Below, piece after piece: positions 45,690-55,679 of a DNA stretch of 64,000 bases. The notes below the pieces were generated by a model, which saw nothing but the letters and a program-made list of their open reading frames with translations, searched no databases and was not told the origin of the DNA. The position numbers were made by a program, and so were the translations under genes. Location of the stretch: the NCBI GenBank assembly GCA_022496205.1, contig WTXD01000066.1:1-64000 (forward strand). The letters are read 5' to 3'. Numbering within the stretch: position 1 is the first letter of the stretch; every line of letters begins with the position of its first letter. This DNA is from Gloeopeniophorella convolvens. Lineage: Eukaryota; Basidiomycota; Agaricomycetes; Russulales.

Positions 45690-46810
45690 ACGCCACTGCA
45701 TCACCCTCCACCACCCCCGCCTACGCCGATTGCGTTGAGCGGAGGTGTGGTCGGTCATAGCAGGCGTTGGCGCGGCGGAGAGCGCCCCGCAACTCCACGC
45801 TGTCACCGCCGCCGCCTAACAGCTGCCGGGCAGTTGTCCAGCCTCCCGCCCTCTCCCGCCCTGCAGCAGGTCCCGCTGTGTAGCGCGACCGCGACGTGGC
45901 GCAGCGACAAGCGCCCCGCGAAAGTGCCGCCGCTACCCCCGTGGCGCGGTTCGGTCACCAAGAGCGGCGACGGTGTGCCCGCTTTCGCGCCCGCCTCCCG
46001 ACTCGTCACGACGACGACGATGACGTCGTTCCCACCTCCATTGCAGGGCCTCATTCCGAGCCGGGGCGACACGAACGTGCCGCTGCCGCGAGCTCCTTCG
46101 CGCGGCGACATGGCGTGCCAACGCCCGCATCCCCATTTCCTCGCCGCTCTCTGACGAGCACGGATCCGCCTTCCCTGACGAGGGCGGTCGTACGGGCTGT
46201 CCTTGTGTTTGACTTGCCACCCCCGCTGCTACACGATCGCACACGTGCGGCCCAGGCCGCTACCCCGCGCGTCCTTGTGTGCTGCCCCGAACCAGCTGCC
46301 CCAGCACTGCCGCGCCCGCCTCTCGCAACGCTCACAAAGGTGCAGCCGGGCACCAGCACTAGCGCTTCGCGGAGCAAGCCGTTGGCGGCTGCAGGTTGTA
46401 GCGGGCACCGTAATCCGTCACCTGCGGACTCTGCGACCTGCAGGACGTCGCCGGTGCTCCGCGAGCAACACATGGCATACAGCGTCGCGTCGCGGAGTGC
46501 CCCAGCGACGCCCTGGAGGGCGCACGGCAGGTCGTGCACGTCACACGGGACTGCGTCGCTACCGCCGCCGCCGCGTGCCATACAGTGTACCGCTCAGCGC
46601 TCAGCTGGGAGTCGTACGCTGCATGCTCTGCAGGAAAACGGCCGTGTGTACTGCAACACAGCACCACCCTCGAGATGCTGGTGTGCCACGTCGCCGGTGC
46701 GTCTCGGGGTCGCCAACCACACAGGGTGCGCGGCTGCTCGCGGGAGGTACGGCGCACTGCCGCGCGCACGTCGCAAGGGCTGCGTAATTGCCAACCTGCG
46801 GTGTGCCAGA
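45690..46810 (+). repeat. GC-rich dispersed repeat, copy 2
   Basis: It is related to 22985-24260 and shares its order of landmarks, including cgccgctctctgacgagcac. The long open frames on both strands reflect GC content; none has a domain I recognise. Confidence 0.5.
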
Positions 46811-47089
46811 TAGCACGGTGCCGTGGGGTGTGTGTGGTTATGACTTTCCCCCTTCCCAGTACTCTTCCCCGCCTCAATAGTGACTTAGTTGTTTTTTTTG
46901 GAACACCCTCTGTCATAGTATATTACTCAATAAAACATGGCCCATTGTATTTGTTTGAAAAATATGTGCAGGCGGAGTTGAGATTGAAACGGCGCACAAA
47001 TGGATCGCCGGTCCGGACCGTGAGAGCGGTGCGGAAACGACACAACTCTCGCTGTGACGGCGAGCCGACGCTGTTCGGGTTCCGATATT

Positions 47090-47600
47090 CAGCTCATGCA
47101 ACCGTATTCTGGGATAGGAGGAGGTCAAGACTCTAGGGAATCTATCTAGAACAAATGCCATGGGGTGAGTAGGGTCACTGAGTTCGTCTGGCGGCGAGGC
47201 CAAGGCTGATCCGCGTATATGAACATACTCTCAAGCGCTGGCGGAGTCGCCAGTGCCGAGCTCTCCCGCCTGTCAGTGTTGGTCCACCTCACACAAAGGA
47301 ACGCTCGATGACGAATCTGGAACAGTCGTTTCAATGAACCTCGAGAGGGCCGGGCAGGACGGCGATAGTATGGCTAGCGAAGCGGATGGGGTTCTGGTGT
47401 TTGTGCGTCATGAGACTAATTTTCCCTGGTTCTTTTTATTGATGATTCAGCGCAGATTGGCCAGCCTTTTCTCGGGAACGAGTGCAGCATCTACCGAGCC
47501 ACAATCTCAAGACACCTCACTTTCTCCCTTGCTCATCTTATACCAAACGCCGGTTGCGAGCCATCTGAATGTATTTCGCTCAGTTGTCCTCTCGTCTTAG
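47090..47600 (+). pseudogene. DUF6535 N-terminal remnant upstream of F-box/RCC1 gene 2
   Basis: It parallels the remnant at 42522. Pieces DDESGTVVSMNLERAGQDGD and SEADGVLVFV (47308-47405) match DUF6535 exon 2. After an intron-like gap, LFSGTSAASTEPQSQDTS (47470-47520) matches the TGLFSATVAT...NSQDTSAF region of exon 3. Frames are broken and the transmembrane part is absent. Confidence 0.6.
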
Positions 47601-47939
47601 ATCCTGGCAAGCCACGCTTCGGCTTCTGCACCAACCAGGCATAACATAATTGCTATGTATAAGGCCGCGTTCGTTATCCTATCCCACACTACCTTCCATC
47701 GCCTGCCTGGACTGGCCTCCGTCTCCAAGCGTCCACTTCCGTGTTCCATACGTCGACATAGATCGTCTAGACGCTCGCGAATTCTCATGCGCTTTCACAA
47801 GTCCACACAGACCACGACTATCTAGCATTCACAATGCGCTATCGAGTACGCACGTGTTCGTCCATCCAGAATCAGTGATGAATTTCTGGGACGGTATTCT
47901 GGAGCACATGGGTAACTTCTAACCACGTGAGTGGTTACT

Positions 47940-50315
47940 ATGGCTTCAGTCGAAGCGGCCGTGGGCGCTCAATTGTCCTTGGTTTTGAGCATGCACTTCC
48001 CCGACATCCCAGTTGAGATACTGCTCCACCATCTCCTGACCTTCTCCTTGGAGCGCGACATTCTAAGCTTGGGATGTACAAGCAAGTTCTTCGCAAGGCT
48101 CTGCGCTGACGAAACGCTGTGGAAGAGGAGGTGTGAGGAAAACTTCGCCAGATTTATGGGCAACGCGGCGCTACAGCGTGTGGGATGGAAGAAGTTGTTC
48201 ATAGCGCTAAGCTTCCCAAGGATCTTTGTCTGGGGGTGAATATCCGGCCAGCTTGTACTTATGGTCCAACTATTACGGTACTTACGCTACTTTTCTCCAG
48301 TTGGTTTGTTCATCGGAGGAGAGGCATGGGGATCAGTCGGCATTCAAGGGGCGTCCGTTCTTCCTTTCCCGTCGAGGTCAAACTGCCTGGGGTCCGAGTT
48401 GTGCGCCTGGTAGCAGGACCTTGGTAAGTATCCGAAACTTGAGTGATCGACTGAGGGGTCTATCTCTGGATGTGAGATTTTGATGCTCTATTAGGTCGTT
48501 CTCTGCCTTGGACTCGGAGGGATCCATGTTCGTGTGGGGTGCGTGCGCAGTTTAGCTCACTTGAATTCCATGCATTCAATGTGGCGTTTCTAGGTGCTCT
48601 AGATGGAGACTGGCCGCTCACGGCACAACCCATGGTTGGATTTGACCTTCCCTTAAGCCGTGTCATGGTGGAGTCGCCGCACAGGTTGATCCTCCCTAAT
48701 CCCGTTCGCGACATAAGGCGAGTGTATCTACGGTCACAGTGTTGTTGTCTGTCGGTAATTATCTAACGTCCTAGATGATTAGTTACGGACCGCTGCACTG
48801 CACCGTTCTTGACTCCAGAGGACAAATCTGGACGTTCACAAATTGGTTCCGACCTTTCCGAATCGAGTCAGCTCAACTCGATTGCCACTCGCCTGAAACT
48901 ACACCAACACGAGTGGCGTGTGGATCGCACTTCTCCGCGGCCCTAACGCAATCCGGAGATGTCTTCGTTTTCTTCCCATTTAATATTGACCGCGAGGAAC
49001 GCCACCTCACCGCGCACGGCACATACACGTCCCCAAGCCCAGACATCCAGTGCATCACGCGGACGCTACAAGCTGAGCCTCACAAGCTGCCTTCGATTTC
49101 TCAACTCGATAGTAACAATAATAACGAATTATCGGGGGGCCAGAATAGAGTGTTCCTGGTCAAAATTGCGGCCCTTTCTCGCCAAGTCATCGGACTTACG
49201 AACGGCGGTCATCTCTTGATGACCGATGGTATACTAGGAGACGAAGCAAACCTCACAGAAATCGCAGATATGCAATGGGAACATGTCAGACAGCCTCTCG
49301 CAGATGAACTTTGAACCATTCGTTGACAATCTGCGACAGCTGGATATGTTCTGCGAACCCCAGGATGATGTGTCAAGTCCTCAGCGAGCAGACAGTAGCA
49401 TACCACGGGCACCTGCCCTCCTCCCAATCTCGGAAGTGGGTACAGGGCCTGTTACTACCACCGCTTACTCTCTCACAGATATGTCGTCCTAGATTGCAAC
49501 AGAACTCGGGGGCGTGATTGTTGCATACTCACCAGGAGCCGATTCAGTGTTAATGGGGTCAAGCAGCGACCGGTCATCGGCCATCGTACCAGGTCTGCAG
49601 GGCCGATCAGTCTCATCCGTTGCTCTTGGAAAGTACGGTCATCGCGCCATGCTTACGGCGGACGGCGAGGTGCTCACATGGGGTACGAGTGTATGTGGCG
49701 CGCTGGGTCACGGCACACCCGCCGAGAGGGAACGACCGCACTTTCCGCGACGATCCGTCGAGGTTCCCACTCGCGTGAGCTTCGATCATGGTACAGATGC
49801 TCACATGCGTCACGGTCCCGAGACGTTCTGCATCGACGTAGCTGTGGGAGATGCGCACACTGGCGCATTGGTTGTTAACTTGGAGGTATGCCCTTTGTTC
49901 TGTGTTGAGCGCACGCAAGAGTTCATTGTGTCTTTTTTTCCAGAATGACGCATGAAAATATGACATCACAGTGGTAGACGAGATGGGGCTCTTCACAAGT
50001 GCCATTGAAGGCGGTTCCGGCAAGGGTTCCGCCTGTAGATACTTTCGACAATGTTTGGCTCGCCTTCTGGATAAGGGCAGGGTAGTTGAGCTATGATTGT
50101 TCGTCGCAGGTGCCGAGTCTAGGTTCATCCAGTTGGCGTACCAGTCGGGCGACGGCGTTCAATGGACGCCAATCGACATACCGGCAAAGGAACGTGTCGA
50201 ACACGATTCGGATGAGGAGGATGGCGTGGAACGATGGCGCGCGCAACTCCGCACGCCGCCCCGAAACTGGATTCGCGCGGCCGCCGGGCACGAGGGCGGG
50301 CCGCGTATTATATAA
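47940..50315 (+). CDS. F-box/RCC1-repeat protein, copy 2
   Basis: The start is the ATG at 47940 (MASVEAAVGAQLSLVL). F-box: IPVEILLHHLLTF, LGCTSKFFARLCADETLWKR. RCC1 blades follow as in copy 1 (SALDSEGSMFVWG, LHCTVLDSRGQIWTFTNWF, VACGSHFSAALTQSGDVFVF, IAALSRQVIGLTNGGHLLMT, VALGKYGHRAMLTADGEVLTWG, VPTRVSFDHGTDA). A first possible end is NDA-stop near 49948. A further open exon at 50110-50315 (SRFIQLAYQSGDGVQWTPID, then an acidic stretch and a basic end) resembles the usual C-terminus as I recall it and may be spliced on. No lesion was found. Copies 1 and 2 are closer to each other than to copy 3. Probable SCF substrate receptor. Confidence 0.78.
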
Positions 50316-50514
50316 GACGAGTACAGGCAGTGCAATCAACAGGATTATACAGGAGCAATACACCGAAACAAGGCACGAGCGCGAAACAGCGGAAAATGGA
50401 TGCAGAACAGAACAGAGAACGCAAGAGTCGCCAAAGCGCGAAGAAAAGGCAGGGTAGGGAGGGTAGCGCGAAAATAAGGCCTGGCGAGAAGAAAGAGAGA
50501 GTCAACTCCTGCAA

Positions 50515-51000
50515 CGCGATGTTTTCACACGTTCCTCTGGAAAACAAACGCAATGAACTTTTGCATGCGCTCAATACGAAGAAGAGCCTCATGCCTCTAA
50601 GTTAACAACCAATGCGCCAGTATGCGATTCTCTCGCGGCTACATCGATGCAGAACATGTCGGGACGCTTTCGAGCATTTGCACCATGGTCGAAGTGCACG
50701 GGTGTGGGAACCCCAGCGTTTCGTGCCTGAGGGACCGGAGGACGCAGGGGCTGGTGCTGTGCTAACTGCACCCATAGGTGGTTGCGCTTGGGGAACCCCG
50801 GTGCCAGGTGCACCGTGACCCGTTCATTGCGTTTGCTTTCCAGAGGAACGTGTGAAAACATCGCGTTGCAGGAGTTGGCATGATGGGGTTCTTCGCCAGT
50901 GTCATTGAGGGCGGATCCGTGATCAAAACCTGACTTACCTTTTAATGGGACCGGGGTAGCTGAGCTATGATATATGATACTTCGTTGCGGGTGTCAGACG
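50515..51000. pseudogene. Rearranged F-box/RCC1 fragment with an internal inversion
   Basis: From 50818 to 51000 the plus strand matches the 3' end and downstream region of copy 1 (44865-45055). From about 50815 back to 50515 the match is on the minus strand and covers the preceding exon (VPTPVHFDHGANARK, CIDVAARESHTGALVVNLE). Words around the junctions repeat in inverted orientation: the stretch from ttcattgcg to ggagttg is found at 50508-50566 (minus) and 50821-50879 (plus). Confidence 0.7.
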
Positions 51001-51129
51001 GCCTAGATTCTCTCAATCGGCGCACTAGTGCTTGGAGTCGGACCCGTCCGGCAGCATAAGGCAGTACCCAACGCGCGTGCCCGGTAATCCCGCGCGCAAA
51101 CAGAACACAATAGAACACAGGTGCACGCG

Positions 51130-51867
51130 CTAGTCAAAGTCGATCCACTCGACGCGGAACGTGCGCCAAGCGTCCTCCTCCTCCTCCTCTTCATCGTCCG
51201 AGTCCGAGTCCGAGTCCCAAAAGTCCTCCGCCGCGGGCGCAGGCACGCGGTACGGGTGCACGCGCACAGGCAGCGTCTGCGCCGACACGCGCCGCGGCAC
51301 CGCGACGCCCTCTGTGTACTTGGCGCCCTCGTCGTTGCACGCGGGCGCAGGCAGCGCGACGAGGATCGCGGTGCGCGCGGACGACGGGGCGAGTACTGGG
51401 TCGGCCCTGTCTGCGTCACGTGGGCCGTCGTCCTCCCTGCGGCGCGGGCCGGTTAGCGGGGGGAAGGCGGTGCGGTGCGGTGCGGCGAGGCGCGACACGC
51501 GCGCGCTCCAGTCCCATATCCGTACGTCGAGTGCGGTGTCCTCGACGACGCGCGCGGGCATCATGCGGCGGCGGGCGCGCTTCGCTGAGCGCGGGTCGGC
51601 CTTTTCGGGGTGTGGGGGTGTGGGTGCGGGTGCAGGTGTGGCGATGGGTTTGGGGAGTACGGAGCGGCGCCAGAGGCGCTTCCAGGGCGCAGGTGCGGGC
51701 CTTTTGGGTGGGGGGGACGGGGCAGGAGAGTCGGAGCTGGTGTGAGACGAGGTGTGGGTGAGGACGGAGAGGGCGGCGAGGTGCGGGCGGCGGGGGGTGC
51801 GACGGGACTCGATGACGCGGAGGCCGGCGGAGAAGAGCCTGGAGTAGTCGGTGTAGAGGACGCTCAT
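51130..51867 (-). CDS. Hypothetical protein with Pro-rich middle and acidic end
   Basis: The single open frame from the ATG at 51865-51867 (MSVLYTDYSRLFSAGLRVIE) gives 245 aa. An upstream in-frame extension exists but lacks family-like sequence. Features in order: an ordered N-terminus, a Pro/Lys-rich stretch (PAPSPPPKRPAPAPWKRLW), a short ordered block (LDVRIWDWSARVSRLAAP), then an acidic run (DSDSDSDDEEEEEEDAW) and the ending RTFRVEWIDFD. I do not recognise a family or motif. It is the only gene on the minus strand between the F-box/RCC1 copies, and long frames are common in such GC-rich DNA, so the call is tentative. Confidence 0.45.
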   Translation of the reverse strand: MSVLYTDYSRLFSAGLRVIESRRTPRRPHLAALSVLTHTSSHTSSDSPAPSPPPKRPAPAPWKRLWRRSVLPKPIATPAPAPTPPHPEKADPRSAKRARRRMMPARVVEDTALDVRIWDWSARVSRLAAPHRTAFPPLTGPRRREDDGPRDADRADPVLAPSSARTAILVALPAPACNDEGAKYTEGVAVPRRVSAQTLPVRVHPYRVPAPAAEDFWDSDSDSDDEEEEEEDAWRTFRVEWIDFD

Positions 51868-52081
51868 GGTGGGGATGGGATGTTGTGCGTTCCGTACCAC
51901 TGGGAAGGGCTGATTATAACGCGCACGGGGGAGGAGACAACAGGACAGTCGGAGGACCGGACCCAGGGCGGACACAGATATCATATCAGACCCTGGTTGA
52001 TCTCGGATAGAATCAGCTATCCGCCCGCCGCCAGACAGGCCGCCAGTTCCCCAGTGCCACGCCCACATCCATGTACTCCAT

Positions 52082-52130
52082 CGCGGAACGACTGTCTTCC
52101 GCGATCAGCGTAAGGTCGGCAACGGAGACT
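52082..52130 (+). repeat. Short dispersed repeat S, copy b
   Basis: It contains GGAACGACTGTCTTCC, GATCAGCG, AGGTCGGCAACGGAGACTA. Confidence 0.75.
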
Positions 52131-52139
52131 AGGGAAAAG

Positions 52140-52800
52140 CGGCGGCCGGTCGCCGGTCATCGTATCAGGTCCAAACCAGGTCTGCGAAACATCTGTCGCT
52201 CTTGGAGGCGAGCATCGCGCCGCGCTTACGGCAGACGGCGAGCTGCTTACATGGGGTGCGGGTGCAAGCGGCGCGTTAGGTCACGGTGCACCCACCAACG
52301 CGCCACAAGCGCAGCCACCTAGAGGTGCAGTTGTCATAGCGCAGTATCCGCCCCTGCGCCCTCCGGTTTCTCGGGCACGAGACGCTGGGGTTCTCACACC
52401 TGTACGCTTCGACCATGGTGCAGATGCTCAGAAGCGTTCCGAGATGTTCTGCATGGATGTAACCGCGGGAGATGCGCACACTGGCGCATTGGCTATTAAC
52501 TTGGAGGTATGCTCTTTGTTTTGTGCTGAGCGCACGCGAGAGCTTATAGTGTCTGATTTCTAGAGAAACGCATGAAAATATGACATCGCAGGGGTAGACG
52601 TGACGGGATTCTTCACCAGTGCCATTGAAGGCGGTTCCGACAAGGTTTCCGGCCTGTAGATACTTGGCCAAAGTTTGACTCGCCTTCTGGATAATGGTAA
52701 GGTCGTTGAGCTATGATTGTTCGTCGCAGGTGCTGAGTCTAAGTTTATCCAGTTGGCGTACCAGTCAGGCGACGGCGTTCAATGGACGCGTTCACATGTA
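52140..52800 (+). pseudogene. F-box/RCC1 3' fragment
   Basis: The in-frame stretch VALGGEHRAALTADGELLTW, GALGHGAPTNAPQAQPP, FDHGADAQKRSEMFCMDV and HTGALAINLE matches the last RCC1 blades of copies 1 and 2. A trailing piece at 52717-52790 matches the possible last exon of copy 2 (FIQLAYQSGDGVQWT). The F-box and first blades are absent. Short repeat S lies on both sides (52082 and 52967). Confidence 0.72.
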
Positions 52801-52966
52801 GGTCAGCGCAGGAGCCGAGCCAGCCGCAGAGCGAATCGCAGCGACAATTGTCTGCGGGCTGGTCCGATGATCTTCATAGGAAAGAGTACTCGTCGCATCT
52901 GGCAACGTTGGTAGCCAGTTTTTCCATCATGCATGATGCATCACGGAGCGACTTAAGTATCCATCG

Positions 52967-53018
52967 CGGAACGACTGTCTTCCGGGATCGGCATACAAAG
53001 GTCGGCAACGGAGACTAG
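52967..53018 (+). repeat. Short dispersed repeat S, copy c
   Basis: It is nearly identical to copy b, with the same preceding ccatcgcgg. Confidence 0.75.
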
Positions 53019-53060
53019 GAACGATCAATCCCCGGTCCGGGGTTCCAATTTCGATAACTT

Positions 53061-53108
53061 GGGAACGACTGTCTTCCGGGATCGGGCGAGGTCGGCAACG
53101 GAGACTAC
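53061..53108 (+). repeat. Short dispersed repeat S, copy d
   Basis: It contains GGGAACGACTGTCTTCCGGG and AGGTCGGCAACGGAGACTA and lies 42 bases after copy c. Confidence 0.75.
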
Positions 53109-53202
53109 ATAGTAACCGGCGGGTAATCGTGAAGCGGCTCCGGCCTGCTCCGGCGGGGAGTCGGCCGCCGGTGTTTGGCTGCCAGTGCAGGCTTTTGATA
53201 TC

Positions 53203-55164
53203 ATGCATCTATCTGACATTGTTATCGAAGTCTTTCTTCACGACTTACTTCCGCTCGCTTCAACGCACGACATTCTAAACCTGGGATGCACAAGTAAGTT
53301 CTTCGCAAAAGTCTGCGCTGACGAGACTCTCTGGGAGAGGAGGTGCCGCGTAGATTTCAAAGAATATATGGGCACGGCAGCTCTCTGGGACGCGACGTGG
53401 AAAAGGCTGTACAAGGCGCTGAGCTTTCCGAGAGTCTTTGTCTGGGGGTCGGTCCTTCTCGTTTTTCTTTGGCCACATCATAAAGATACGATGTCCTCCT
53501 TAGCTACCTTGGTGACGGAAGGAGAGGAATAGAAGACTACCAGACCAGAGGATTTGATAGCTTCCCTAATCCTGTCGAAGTTCAACTGCATCCAGGGCTT
53601 CGATTGGTGCGTCTGGTGGCAGGGTGCTGGTCGGTTGCGGACGCTTCAGTACCCAGCGACAATTTTCCAACTATACGTTTTCGCAGGTCTTTCAATGCTC
53701 TAGACTCTGAAGGATCCATCTACGTGTGGGGTAAGCGATATCGCGAATCATTCAACAGTATCTCACGCACGCTGCTAGGCTCTCTGGAGAGTGACTTGCC
53801 CCTGACACAGCGCATGACCCCGTCTCCCCTTGGCCGCATCCAAGTGAAGTCGCCACGTAGATTGATTATGCCAAATCCCATAGTCGATATCAGGTAAGAA
53901 TGATCGAATAGTCCCCATTCCGCTCTGATATTGCAGCTGTGCGGCAGCTGCGGAAAGCTACACATGACCGCGCTCGACTCAAAAGCTCAAGTTTGGACCT
54001 TTACCAACTGGCTCAGCCCTTTCCGGCTCGAATCAGCTATGCTTGACTGCAGCTCCTCAGAGACAACCCCAGCTCAGGTTGCATGCGGGCGTGACTTTTC
54101 TGCGCTTTTGATGATGTCTGGGGATGTTCTCGTGTTCTGGCCTTACAGAATCGACCCTGGCTCTTTCCGTTTCACCGCGGAGGAGGTGGCTCAACTGAAG
54201 GCCAATGCCACCGGAGCTCTCCACATGCCCTGCGTCACTAGGGCGCTACGCTCTGACCCTCACAAGCTGCCCGCAGTTCCGCAGCTTCGCAACGCTGGAT
54301 CGTTGTCAGCAGATTCGGGAGAGACAACCTTAATCAAGATCGCAGCTCTTGCACAACAAATCGTCGGTCTGACTGGCAATGACCATGTCTTGAAGCTTGG
54401 TGACATGAGTCATGGTAATGACGGCGGCTTCGTAACGACGGGCTGGGAATACGTCAGTTTGTCCTCGTCATCTGTATGCAACCACTTCCAACCGGATCAC
54501 CACAGCTGGACAAATTCAATGAACCTCTCGAGAGCCACGTAGAAGCACCCTCGAAACTCACAGACGTGATCAATGATCCTATTCACACCTCTTCGCCTGC
54601 TGAAATAGCTGATAGATCACGGCATGGTGCGCGCAAACCGAATTCGCTGCGTACTCCACCGGGACCAACTCTCGGGTGCTCATGGGGAGCGGCACCATGA
54701 GTGCACAGACATCACCGGATGTCGTGCAAGACCTGCAGAGCCGTGCCGTCACCGCCGTCGCACTCGGCGACCGCCACCGCGCAGTATTGACAGCCAACGG
54801 CGAGCTGCTCACATGGGGCATGCACGCAGGCGCCCCGCCGCTCGGCTACGGTGCCCCTGACAACCCGACCCCGGCTGGCCCCACTTTTCCGATGATTCCT
54901 CGAACGTTCGCAATGGTTCCGCCAGGATTCGTACAGCAGCAGATGCACCTACCGCCTATGGTCGATGTACCTACACCTGTGCGCTTCGACCACGACGCAG
55001 ACTCCGGGAAGCGAATGCTTTGTATTGCCGTAACTACTGCGGGGACACATACGGGAGCGCTGGTCATAAGTTTAGTACGTCTCATACTTGGTGTGGTGCT
55101 CGTACATGTATGCTTACATCCAGATGTCAAAGGAGGAGGATGGGCAGCTTGACACTGCTAGGTG
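53203..55164 (+). CDS. F-box/RCC1-repeat protein, copy 3
   Basis: The start is the ATG at 53203 (MHLSDIVIEVFLHDLLPL). The F-box continues with LGCTSKFFAKVCADETLWER. RCC1 blades: LRLVRLVAGCWS, SFNALDSEGSIYVWG, LHMTALDSKAQVWTFTNWL, VACGRDFSALLMMSGDVLVF, IAALAQQIVGLTGNDHVLKL, VALGDRHRAVLTANGELLTWG, VDVPTPVRFDHDADSG. The intron after NPIVDI uses a GT donor and the acceptor tgcggcag. A 53-base intron (gtcagt...ccacag) separates WEY from LDKFNEPLESH. The end is MSKEEDGQLDTAR after a final intron. It is the most diverged copy, with a longer last blade (MIPRTFAMVPPGFVQQQMH). No lesion was found. Confidence 0.78.
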
Positions 55165-55679
55165 ATCGTACCTTGGCGCGAGTTCGGGGGTTGGCAGTAC
55201 GAGTCTGCAGCCTTGCGGCATTAGTCTCGCAGTACTTAATCTACATGCTCTCGCGCATCGTCTCATTGACTTATCAGTTCTTTCCCTAAAATACGCATAC
55301 ACGACGACAGGTGATACCAAGGCGATACTGTATTCCGAAGAGCGTTGACTTCCCGATGGCGTATGGTATCCTACATAGAATATGGACCCCCAACAGGAAA
55401 GCAGGGAATGCGGTGACTTCAAAAGAGATCGAGACCCACATTGAAGGAATGTGGGTCATAGTAGGTTCCGTAGTCGTGGGCAGGGTCGGGAATGGTGAGA
55501 AGGCGCATTGAGGGAGTGCGACATCAACGTCGAGTCTGCGGTGAGCGTGCGGGTAACGAGACGTTGAGGGGGTCTGCAGTTGGAAATTGCTCTCCCGGCT
55601 GGGAGGCACGTGCGGCCCTGCGGGAGCCTGAGCGTCGTCCCTACCACAGCCTACCACAGTCTCTCGACGACAACCCGCA
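55165..55679. other. Intergenic region before DUF6535 gene C
   Basis: Only short open frames occur; I recognise nothing in it. Confidence 0.4.

Noticed and set aside
45690..46813. Long open frames in GC-rich DNA as genes.
   Set aside because: Overlapping frames are open on both strands, as GC-rich sequence allows, and none shows a family motif; the block is a dispersed repeat.
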